NCBI GenBank assembly: GCA_945645715.1
Contig: CALZFJ010000020.1
Coordinates: 1 to 13,528, forward strand
Source of the DNA: an uncultured Prevotellaceae bacterium
GTDB lineage: Bacteria; Bacteroidota; Bacteroidia; Bacteroidales; Muribaculaceae
DNA: 13,528 nucleotides
Reading direction: 5' to 3'
Each line of letters starts with the position of its first letter. The first letter of the stretch is position 1. The position numbers and the translations under genes were made by a program. Shown here one piece after another: positions 7,602 through 13,528 of the stretch. A model generated the notes under the pieces. It was not told the origin of the DNA and searched no databases. It was given only the letters and a program-made list of their open reading frames with translations.

Positions 7602-8396
7602 ATGCTCGACGACAAGGAATTTCTCTCGCTACGCGACTTTCTCGACCGCGAAGCCGCCCGAATCAACAACACCGATTTCATCGCCAACGACCCCGTGCAG
7701 TTTCCTCGTAGGTTCTCGCGACTGCAAGACATCGAGGCTGTGTCGCTGCTCTCGGCTTCGATTGCATGGGGCAAGCGTAAGATGATTTGCAACAACTGCG
7801 AGAAGATGCTTGCCATTATGGAAAATTCTCCATTGGAGTATATTCGCGAGGGTGCCTTTGAGCAGCTTCCCGATGAACTCAACATTCACCGCACTTTCTT
7901 TGCCCGCAACTTCAAATATATGCTGCGCGGACTTGCCCGCATTTTCTCCCGCTATGGCTCGCTCTGCGACTTTGCTACAGCCAACCGCGTGGGTGAACAC
8001 GAAACACCTTCGTGGCAACTTGTGGAGCTGATGCAACGCGAGTTCAGCGAGGCTAACGCAGGCGCTACCGATTCGCAATGCCTTCCTACACAGCTGCGCA
8101 ACACTGCCCTGAAGCGCATCAATATGGCACTGCGCTGGCTCGTGCGCGACGATGGCATCGTCGATATGGGTGTGTGGACGGCTATCCCCAAGAGCAAGCT
8201 GTTTATTCCGCTCGATGTGCACGTGGGCGACACTGCGCGCTCGCTCGGCATGGTTGAGCGTCGTGCCAATGACAAGCGCACCGTGCTCGAACTCACAGCT
8301 ATGCTCCGCCGTATGCGTCCCGACGACCCCGTTATCTACGATTACGCCCTATTCGGCATAGGCATCGGCGACAAATACCTCGCCCCACAGCTATAA
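7602..8396 (+). CDS. DUF2400 / TIGR02757 family protein
   Basis: I place the start at the ATG at 7602, 13 nt after the preceding stop, because an earlier in-frame ATG at 7380 would overlap that gene by over 200 nt and adds unrelated sequence. The 264-residue product has the family hallmarks: SLLSASIAWGKRKMI (48-62), an RMNMALRWLVR-like block at 171-182 followed by GIVDMGVW (185-192), PLDVHVGDTARSLGM (203-217) and DPVIYDYALFGIG (242-254). These helical blocks, with invariant Asp, His and Arg, recall helix-hairpin-helix DNA glycosylases, but no catalytic role is established to my knowledge. There is no signal peptide, so it is cytoplasmic. It is the last gene of the gls-wzi operon and the only member not obviously linked to the envelope. 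Confidence 0.88.
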   Translation: MLDDKEFLSLRDFLDREAARINNTDFIANDPVQFPRRFSRLQDIEAVSLLSASIAWGKRKMICNNCEKMLAIMENSPLEYIREGAFEQLPDELNIHRTFFARNFKYMLRGLARIFSRYGSLCDFATANRVGEHETPSWQLVELMQREFSEANAGATDSQCLPTQLRNTALKRINMALRWLVRDDGIVDMGVWTAIPKSKLFIPLDVHVGDTARSLGMVERRANDKRTVLELTAMLRRMRPDDPVIYDYALFGIGIGDKYLAPQL

Positions 8397-8516
8397 TATC
8401 ATCGGTAAAATACTCCATCTCCAATAAGCCCTGTCAAACCTATTTCGGTGCATGAAATATGAAAAGTGTACTCGGAATGGAGTTGAAAAATTATCGAAAA
8501 ATGAGGCAAAATATGC

Positions 8517-8565
8517 GATAGTGGGGCGGTAACTCACTTTTTTTGCCACTTTCCGCCCCACTATC
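8517..8565. repeat. 13-bp perfect inverted repeat with 23-nt spacer
   Basis: GATAGTGGGGCGG (8517-8529) is the exact reverse complement of CCGCCCCACTATC (8553-8565). The spacer is 23 nt and T-rich. The right arm is followed by CCCAC and a run of five T (8571-8575), so it could act as a terminator for the upstream operon despite the long loop. Alternatives are a protein-binding palindrome or a member of a dispersed intergenic repeat family. Confidence 0.8.
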
Positions 8566-8588
8566 CCCACTTTTTCATTCATTTTCAC

Positions 8589-8596
8589 TATATTTG
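8589..8596 (+). promoter_or_regulatory. Putative -7 promoter element for the ATPase gene
   Basis: TATATTTG fits TAnnTTTG and lies 28 nt before the ATG at 8625. No TTTG is found at 19-20 nt spacing; the nearest one upstream (8542-8545) is inside the palindrome loop and too far. The half-site plus position make it plausible. Confidence 0.5.
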
Positions 8597-8624
8597 TACC
8601 ATAATCTAAATTACTACTAATAAT

Positions 8625-10049
8625 ATGGCTTATTCCAGTACGATTATAGGACGAAAGCATGAACAAGACATTTTGTCAAGTTGCATTGAATCGAATAGGG
8701 CTGAATTTATAGCAGTTTATGGCAGGAGAAGAATTGGTAAGACTTTTCTTGTAAAGCAATTTTTTGGTAATACATTTGACTTCTATGCAACAGGCGTTTA
8801 TAAAATCTCTCGTCAAGAGCAACTAAGGCTATGGCAAGAACAGCTTGCAAAATATAGTGGGGAAAAATGCACTAAGCCCAAGGATTGGTTTGAAGCATTT
8901 GACCAGTTACGTATGTATCTGGAAACGCTTAAAGGAAAAGATAAACTGATTTTGTTTATTGATGAGCTTCCTTGGCTTGATACTCCCAAATCGGGCTTTA
9001 TTCGCGCGCTTGATCTTTTCTGGAATGGGTGGGCTGCCGAGCGACGGGGATTGAAACTTGTGGTGTGTGGCAGCGCAACAACCTGGATGACCAACAAGTT
9101 GCTAGCCGATAAGGGGGGTCTTCATAATCGTGTCACTCGTCCTATTCGGCTTGCTCCGTTTACACTAAAAGAAACTGAAGAGTATCTTCAAAGCATTAAT
9201 ATTGCATGGGAAAGAAAAGATGTCCTCGACACGTACATGATTCTTGGGGGCACACCATTCTATCTCTCGTTACTTCGCCAGGAACTGACATTGTGGCAAA
9301 ACATCGATGAGCTTTTCTTTAGCCGCGATGCTGTACTCAAGGCTGAATATAATTTTTTGTTCTCTTCACTGTTTAGTGAGGCTACTTTATATCGACGCAT
9401 AGTCGAATTATTAGCGACCAAGCTCATGGGAATGACGAGGTCAGAGCTTCTCGAACAACTGAAAATCATTGATAGTGGAAAATTGTCGATAGCATTGGAT
9501 AACCTCGTCAAGTGCGATTTTTTACGCTGTTATCAAGCTTTCGGAATGAAAAACCGCAACATGCTCTATCAGCTATCTGATATGTACACTCTGTTTTATC
9601 TTCGTTTCGTAAAAAACTACCATGGTATGAATGAGCATGCTTGGAGCAATATGGAGGAAGGAAAACGAAACGTTTGGGCTGGATATGCTTTTGAGCAAGT
9701 TTGCATACTTCATATCAATCAAATTCGTTCGGCTCTTGGCATCTCTGGAATTGCCAACGATGTGTGTTCGTGGTATTATCGAAACAAAGAACAAAGTGCA
9801 CAAATTGATCTCATAATCGACAGGAGCGATAAGGCAATTGATTTATGTGAGATGAAATATTCCGACAATGAGTATGAATTGAAAAAGGATTATGTGGAAT
9901 GGTTGCGCAGGCGTAGAGATCTGTTCCGTGAAGTGTCGGGTACTAAAAAAACACTTAGGCTCACAATGATTGCTTCTGCAGGGATTAAGCAGAATATGTA
10001 TGCTTCAGCACTGCAAGGCAAACTCTCTATGGAAGATTTGTTTTTATAG
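8625..10049 (+). CDS. AAA-family ATPase with C-terminal DUF234 / PD-(D/E)xK-like domain
   Basis: The 474-residue protein is of the COG1672 type. Walker A is GRRRIGKT (33-40), Walker B is LILFIDE (108-114), and a sensor-like VCGSATTWM sits at 147-155. A winged-helix-like segment (about 255-300; TRSELLEQL then ALDNLVKCDFL) follows. The C-terminal domain (about 350-430) has YAFEQVC with Glu357, QIDLIID with Asp395, and CEMK with Glu409 and Lys411. This Glu-Asp-ExK order fits a PD-(D/E)xK nuclease-like site, as in DUF234 ATPases. Substrate and role are unknown. Base use is A/T-richer than neighbours (24 of 60 G+C at 9361-9420 against 33 of 60 at 6361-6420), which suggests recent acquisition. It stands alone with its own promoter and is convergent with mltG. 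Confidence 0.88.
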   Translation: MAYSSTIIGRKHEQDILSSCIESNRAEFIAVYGRRRIGKTFLVKQFFGNTFDFYATGVYKISRQEQLRLWQEQLAKYSGEKCTKPKDWFEAFDQLRMYLETLKGKDKLILFIDELPWLDTPKSGFIRALDLFWNGWAAERRGLKLVVCGSATTWMTNKLLADKGGLHNRVTRPIRLAPFTLKETEEYLQSINIAWERKDVLDTYMILGGTPFYLSLLRQELTLWQNIDELFFSRDAVLKAEYNFLFSSLFSEATLYRRIVELLATKLMGMTRSELLEQLKIIDSGKLSIALDNLVKCDFLRCYQAFGMKNRNMLYQLSDMYTLFYLRFVKNYHGMNEHAWSNMEEGKRNVWAGYAFEQVCILHINQIRSALGISGIANDVCSWYYRNKEQSAQIDLIIDRSDKAIDLCEMKYSDNEYELKKDYVEWLRRRRDLFREVSGTKKTLRLTMIASAGIKQNMYASALQGKLSMEDLFL

Positions 10050-10087
10050 AAGAAGCACTTTAGTGATATGCTCTTTGGTCACACTAC

Positions 10088-11113
10088 TTATTTGATGCCG
10101 CGCTTGTTGAGCTCGGCTTGGTAGCGGGCGGCATTGCGCAGGTGGGCTGAGTAGTTGTCGGTGAAATTGTGGTAGCCCGAGAAGTCTTCCTTGGCACACA
10201 TGTAGGTGTAATTATGCTCAGGGGCATTCAGCACTGCTTCTATAGCCTTGCGCTCAGGGAAGCGGATAGGTCCCGGTGGCAGTCCTTCCCAGCGGTAAGT
10301 GTTGTAGGGCGATTCACAGGTGAGCATTGCATGGGTGATGCGGCGAATGGCAAAATCGCCCATGGCATATTTCACCGTAGGGTCAGCCTGTAGCTTCATG
10401 CCCTGGCGAAGACGGTTCATATAGAGCCGCGCCACCTTTCCCAGCTCGTCGCTTTTGGCAGTTTCCTCTTCCACAATCGAGGCAATCGTAGCCACTTCCG
10501 TGGGCGTAAGTCCCAGGGCTTTCGCCTTAGCCATGCGCTCTTCGTTCCAGAAGCGCTCAGAGTATCCTGCAATGGAGCGAATCATATCCTCAGGCTTCAC
10601 GCCCCAGAAAAATTCGTAGGTATCAGGCATCAGCACTGCCGGAATGGTGGTAGGCGTCACTCCAAGCTCGGAGCAGAAGGCACTGTCGTTGAGGCAAGCC
10701 ATCATCTCCTCCTTTGTCATAAGAAACTTTGCAGCTGCACGCTCGGCAAGCTGTTCCTTGGTGCGCACATTCTGGAAAGTGAATTTCACACCCACCTGGC
10801 TGCGGTTGCGTACGCGCCGCGCCACTGTGAGAGGCGATTCTCCGGCTTCGATGTCGTAGGCTCCCACACGCCGCGACAAATCCACATTGAGCACGCCAAG
10901 CAGCGTAGCCACCCTGCCGGCAAAGGCATCGCCCTCACTCACGGCAATAGAGTCGGCAAGGCTTTCTGCCGTCATGTCGGGGTACACATAGAAGCGTGCA
11001 TCGCTTCCGGCTTTGCTCATAAAGTAGGGCATAATCACCGCTGCCGCCACTGCCACAGCCACCGCCACCGCAGCAGCTGCAATTATCACTATTTTCTTGG
11101 TCTTCGCGTTCAT
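10088..11113 (-). CDS. mltG: Endolytic murein transglycosylase MltG (YceG family)
   Basis: MltG cleaves nascent glycan strands at the inner membrane and is thought to set the end of peptidoglycan chains. The 341-residue protein has a short cytoplasmic start (NAKTKK), one very Ala/Val-rich transmembrane helix (about 8-31) and a periplasmic YceG domain. Recognisable blocks are LMPDTYEFFWG (161-171), ASIVEEET (211-218) with the catalytic glutamate, VARLYMNRL then MKLQADPTVKYAMG (227-252), SPYNTYRWEGLPPGPI (268-283) and the C-terminal YHNFTDNYSAH (314-324). The length matches E. coli MltG. It is convergent with the ATPase gene (stops about 40 nt apart) and divergent from the sensor kinase. It looks like a single-gene unit of the core chromosome. 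Confidence 0.95.
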   Translation of the reverse strand: MNAKTKKIVIIAAAAVAVAVAVAAAVIMPYFMSKAGSDARFYVYPDMTAESLADSIAVSEGDAFAGRVATLLGVLNVDLSRRVGAYDIEAGESPLTVARRVRNRSQVGVKFTFQNVRTKEQLAERAAAKFLMTKEEMMACLNDSAFCSELGVTPTTIPAVLMPDTYEFFWGVKPEDMIRSIAGYSERFWNEERMAKAKALGLTPTEVATIASIVEEETAKSDELGKVARLYMNRLRQGMKLQADPTVKYAMGDFAIRRITHAMLTCESPYNTYRWEGLPPGPIRFPERKAIEAVLNAPEHNYTYMCAKEDFSGYHNFTDNYSAHLRNAARYQAELNKRGIK

Positions 11114-11162
11114 AACATTCCCAAATTATTACCGCAGATTATATCTGCACAATATTCCGTCG

Positions 11163-11170
11163 CAAAATTA
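11163..11170 (-). promoter_or_regulatory. Putative -7 promoter element for mltG
   Basis: On the minus strand these bases read TAATTTTG, matching TAnnTTTG, 50 nt upstream of the mltG start codon. No good -33 TTTG is present at the expected distance on that strand. Confidence 0.45.
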
Positions 11171-11228
11171 CTAATAATTGCCGCACGACGCACCTCTAAA
11201 TCTTATTTTTTCGTTTTTTTTCGGTAAG

Positions 11229-11257
11229 ATTTGTACAAATTTGTTAAATAAATTTGT
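11229..11257. repeat. ATTTGT repeats with a 12-bp palindrome, possible operator
   Basis: ATTTGTACAAAT (11229-11240) is a perfect palindrome. ATTTGT occurs three times (11229, 11239, 11252), and the longer AAATTTGT twice, 13 nt apart (11237-11244 and 11250-11257). The last copy runs into the -7 element of the kinase gene, a good place for a regulator. Low-complexity A/T sequence could also produce this by chance. Confidence 0.4.
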
Positions 11258-11264
11258 AATTTTG
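11257..11264 (+). promoter_or_regulatory. Putative -7 promoter element for the sensor kinase gene
   Basis: TAATTTTG matches TAnnTTTG exactly. The nearest upstream TTTG copies (11230-11233 and 11240-11243) give spacers of 23 and 13 nt, neither ideal. Transcription would start near 11271. Confidence 0.5.
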
Positions 11265-11374
11265 CAATGTGGTGCAAGGTGCCTATGCCTAATAGTATGA
11301 ATAAGGTACTTTTCATCGACTGATTACTGGAACAAACGACTATTTATTTTACGAACTCAACACACAATTTTGTT

Positions 11375-13462
11375 ATGCGTTTTCGTGTCAATTTACAGAG
11401 TATAACACATGCTTTCATCTCCACATCGCTTGTTATCTCTATGATATATGCCATCGGCTCTTGCTATTCGTGTTCGCGACACGATAGTGAAACGAACAGC
11501 GATATGCTGCGTGCCGACTCAGTCATCGCTAAGCAATACGACTCACTTTTTGTCGATCCCGATTCTGCCATATTGCGCCTTGCCCGCGTGCAGCAACGCT
11601 TCACCGACAGCATCGCTTTCTATCGCCTTGAGCTTTACAAGTCGCTCTCGCGTGTGGTAGTAGGCAACTGGACAATGGTCGATTCTATGCGCAATGCCAC
11701 TTGGCGCTTCTGCCAAGGTGAGCCTGAAAGCGATGCATTGCACTCGCTAAAGTCGCTATATTGGAACCACACCGCCGTGATTCTAATCAATTGTCACGGC
11801 AACCGCGACTCGGCAATCATTTGTTTCAATCGTGCCTACTCCGAGCTGCTCCAAGCCGGCGACAACAGCCGTAAGGAGCTTATTCCCATTTGCATCAATC
11901 TCGCCGATGCCTACCGACTGAAAGGCGATGCAAGCAATTCCTCGCGTTTCTACCGCCGTGCACTCGCCATCTCCGACTCGCTGCACAGCTACTCCGAAAA
12001 CATGAGTATCTACTGCGGACTCGGACAAGTGTATTCCGACATCGAGAACTTCCGTGAAGCCAACATCTACTTCGACCGTGCCGAGAACATTATCAACACC
12101 GACACCACCGGCACTATCGACACCTATAGCCGTTACCACTTCTACATCTCTGCCGGAAACAACTTCTATTTTCAGAAGCGTTATGCCGATGCCCTGGAGG
12201 TGTTCAAGAAAGCATCAAAGCTATCGGATATGCTCAACGTCGAGACGCACTTCATTGCCGACGTAAACCTCGGCGAAGTGAATATGCTTATGGGCAACCT
12301 CGACTCGGCCGCCGTGTATCTCTCTCACGCCAAGGAAATCTATCAGTCGCTGCCAAAAGACCCTGTGAAGAGCTTCTATCTCTATAGCCTTCTCGGTCAC
12401 TTTGAGCTTAACCGCGACAATCTGCCAGAGGCTATTAAATATCTGCGAATCGCTTCTGCCGACTCGGCTTATGCCGGACCGCGCTACCTCGCACTGCACT
12501 ACGAGCGTTTGCGCAACTACTTCAGCCGCCAAGGCGACTTCAAGAGGGCATATCGGTGCCTCACTCGCTCTCGGCACTATCTTGATTCTATCAACAACAA
12601 CGCCGTGCGCAACCAAATCGCCGAAATCGATATGCGCTACGTGCAGGACACCACCAAGCTACACAGCAACCTCATCATCTCGCAGAAAGATGATGACATG
12701 GCACGAATGCAGATTCAAATCTACATCCACATCATCATTTCTATCATCATTGCCTCAGCGGCTATCATCTACATTCTTGTGCGTCGTCGCCGCCGCATCG
12801 AGAAGGAGATGCAGCTGCACAGCCTCCTCGTTTCGCAGCGCCTTGCCAATATGCGCAACCGCCTCTCGCCGCACTTCGTCTTCAATGTGCTCAATCGTGA
12901 GCTTGCCGCCAACAATGAGGGAATCAACAATCTTGTGAGCCTTATGCGAAAGAACCTTGAGCTGTGCGACCGCTACACCGTCACTCTTGCCGAAGAACTC
13001 GACTTTATCGACACCTATATCGCCAATGAACGCCCGGCTCTTGGCGAAAACTTCCACTTCGTAAAGCGCATCGACCACGCTATCAAGCCCGATGAAATCA
13101 CCATCTCGGCAATGGTGGTGCAGATTTTCGTGGAAAATGCCATGAAGCACGGTCTCCGTGCCATCACAGGCGAGAAGACGCTTCTCATAGAGGTGACCGG
13201 AAACGCCGGTGCAATCTGCGTTGTGGTGGAAAACAACAGCCCACACAATGCGCCGAAACATATTCTCGACAGCACCGGAACCGGTCTGCGCGTAATCACA
13301 CAGACCATTCAGCTGCTCAACGACCGAAATCGCAGCAAGATTGAGCTGAATATCAACACACAGCCCAGTACCACTGCCGCCGATCAGGATATCTGGACCG
13401 TGACATTGACTATCCCTCGCGATTTCAATTTCCAGATTCTGAGCAAGCAGCCGCTGCGCTAA
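11375..13462 (+). CDS. TPR-containing membrane sensor histidine kinase (LytS/YehU type)
   Basis: The 695-residue protein has an N-terminal hydrophobic segment (about 13-30) ending in GSCYSC, which acts as signal anchor or lipoprotein signal. A long helical repeat region of TPR type (about 45-430; for example residues 170-205, 213-240, 256-286 and 295-325) is probably periplasmic. A transmembrane helix (447-469) is followed by RRRRR (470-474) and a cytoplasmic kinase. The kinase has the His_kinase block LSPHFVFN (497-504, phospho-acceptor His500), the N box QIFVENAMKHG (583-593, Asn588) and GTGL (635-638). The usual DxG nucleotide motif is degenerate (VVVENNSP, 616-623). In Bacteroidota such kinases usually pair with a LytTR response regulator, but none is in the window. 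The ligand sensed by the TPRs is unknown. Confidence 0.88.
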   Translation: MRFRVNLQSITHAFISTSLVISMIYAIGSCYSCSRHDSETNSDMLRADSVIAKQYDSLFVDPDSAILRLARVQQRFTDSIAFYRLELYKSLSRVVVGNWTMVDSMRNATWRFCQGEPESDALHSLKSLYWNHTAVILINCHGNRDSAIICFNRAYSELLQAGDNSRKELIPICINLADAYRLKGDASNSSRFYRRALAISDSLHSYSENMSIYCGLGQVYSDIENFREANIYFDRAENIINTDTTGTIDTYSRYHFYISAGNNFYFQKRYADALEVFKKASKLSDMLNVETHFIADVNLGEVNMLMGNLDSAAVYLSHAKEIYQSLPKDPVKSFYLYSLLGHFELNRDNLPEAIKYLRIASADSAYAGPRYLALHYERLRNYFSRQGDFKRAYRCLTRSRHYLDSINNNAVRNQIAEIDMRYVQDTTKLHSNLIISQKDDDMARMQIQIYIHIIISIIIASAAIIYILVRRRRRIEKEMQLHSLLVSQRLANMRNRLSPHFVFNVLNRELAANNEGINNLVSLMRKNLELCDRYTVTLAEELDFIDTYIANERPALGENFHFVKRIDHAIKPDEITISAMVVQIFVENAMKHGLRAITGEKTLLIEVTGNAGAICVVVENNSPHNAPKHILDSTGTGLRVITQTIQLLNDRNRSKIELNINTQPSTTAADQDIWTVTLTIPRDFNFQILSKQPLR

Positions 13463-13493
13463 CATAGTCTTGGAAAGATTTTTGCGAAACTTC

Positions 13494-13524
13494 TTTGCCG
13501 ATACACGTTTTATTCGTAATTTTG
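13494..13524 (+). promoter_or_regulatory. Consensus Bacteroidota promoter reading out of the window
   Basis: TTTG at 13494-13497 is separated by exactly 19 nt from TAATTTTG at 13517-13524, a full match to the Bacteroidota consensus. The start would be near 13531, just past the window's end. It lies 32 nt after the kinase stop, so the next gene on the plus strand has its own start signal even if it is also read from the kinase promoter. Confidence 0.7.
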
Positions 13525-13528
13525 GACT

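Larger units (their letters stand above)
8397..8624. other. A/T-rich intergenic region before the ATPase gene
   Basis: This 228-nt gap separates the DUF2400 and ATPase genes. It contains a 13-bp perfect inverted repeat (8517-8565), a T-run just after it (8571-8575), and a -7-like element (8589-8596). A 91-codon open frame on the minus strand (8391-8666) spans the palindrome and the ATPase start. It lacks recognisable motifs, and I do not treat it as a gene. No tRNA or attachment site was recognised. Confidence 0.6.
11114..11374. other. Divergent intergenic region between mltG and the sensor kinase gene
   Basis: This 261-nt A/T-rich region holds one -7-like element on each strand (11163-11170 minus, 11257-11264 plus), a 12-bp palindrome and repeated ATTTGT units (11229-11257), and long T runs at 11204-11221. 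The kinase would have a leader of roughly 100 nt (about 11271-11374). I see no riboswitch motif that I can name in that leader. Confidence 0.6.

Noticed and set aside
8391..8666. 91-codon open frame on the minus strand across the palindrome
   Set aside because: It spans an inverted repeat, a promoter element and the start of the ATPase gene, and has no recognisable domain. It is more likely a by-product of a repeat-like intergenic sequence.
10061..10086. TAGTG/CACTA hairpin between the convergent ATPase and mltG genes as a bidirectional terminator
   Set aside because: It has only five base pairs, three of them A/T, with a 16-nt loop and no proper U tract; not distinguishable from chance.
11267..11323. 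18-codon leader ORF upstream of the sensor kinase
   Set aside because: Its ATG lies at or just before the predicted transcription start near 11271, and it shows no attenuator-like codon run.
12755..13465. 236-codon open frame on the minus strand
   Set aside because: It is antisense to the histidine kinase catalytic region with its H, N and G boxes; no domain or own promoter is seen.

Overview
The window reads as ordinary chromosome of a Bacteroidota, most likely an intestinal Bacteroidales (Bacteroides/Muribaculaceae-like; the family is an inference). The reasons are Bacteroidota-type promoter elements (TTTG, 19 nt, TAnnTTTG) in the gaps, no obvious Shine-Dalgarno sites, and lineage-typical proteins: a GlsA/GlsB-like lipid acyltransferase pair, a Wzi-family outer-membrane protein, a DUF2400 protein and a TPR sensor kinase. 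No rRNA, tRNA, CRISPR array, insertion sequence or phage gene was recognised.

Layout. (1) 20-472: tadA, tRNA adenosine deaminase. (2) 546-3320: a consensus promoter followed by cytoplasmic asparaginase, EPSP synthase (aroA) and a small membrane-anchored protein whose start overlaps the aroA stop by 4 nt. (3) 3467-8396: a probable six-gene operon with gaps of 13 to 19 nt and one 47-nt overlap: O-acyltransferase (glsA-like), N-acyltransferase (glsB-like), Wzi-like beta-barrel protein, lipocalin-like lipoprotein, two-helix membrane protein, DUF2400 protein. The first two probably make N-acyl-glycine ('glycine') lipids, and most of the later products look envelope-associated. (4) 8397-10049: an A/T-richer segment with a 13-bp perfect inverted repeat and a single AAA ATPase gene carrying a C-terminal PD-(D/E)xK-like domain. 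It looks like an accessory gene inserted between housekeeping genes. (5) 10088-11113, minus strand: mltG, the septal lytic transglycosylase. (6) 11375-13462: a TPR-containing, membrane-spanning LytS-type histidine kinase. A second consensus promoter at 13494-13524 points out of the window.

The genes mostly serve basic metabolism (tRNA modification, aspartate supply, aromatic amino acids) and envelope construction (acyl-glycine lipids, outer-membrane protein, peptidoglycan). I did not find convincing evidence of a wholly new multi-gene system. The best candidates for follow-up are the glsA-glsB-wzi operon, the isolated ATPase/nuclease-like gene with its palindromic upstream region, and the small aroA-coupled CCGxHxxC membrane protein.
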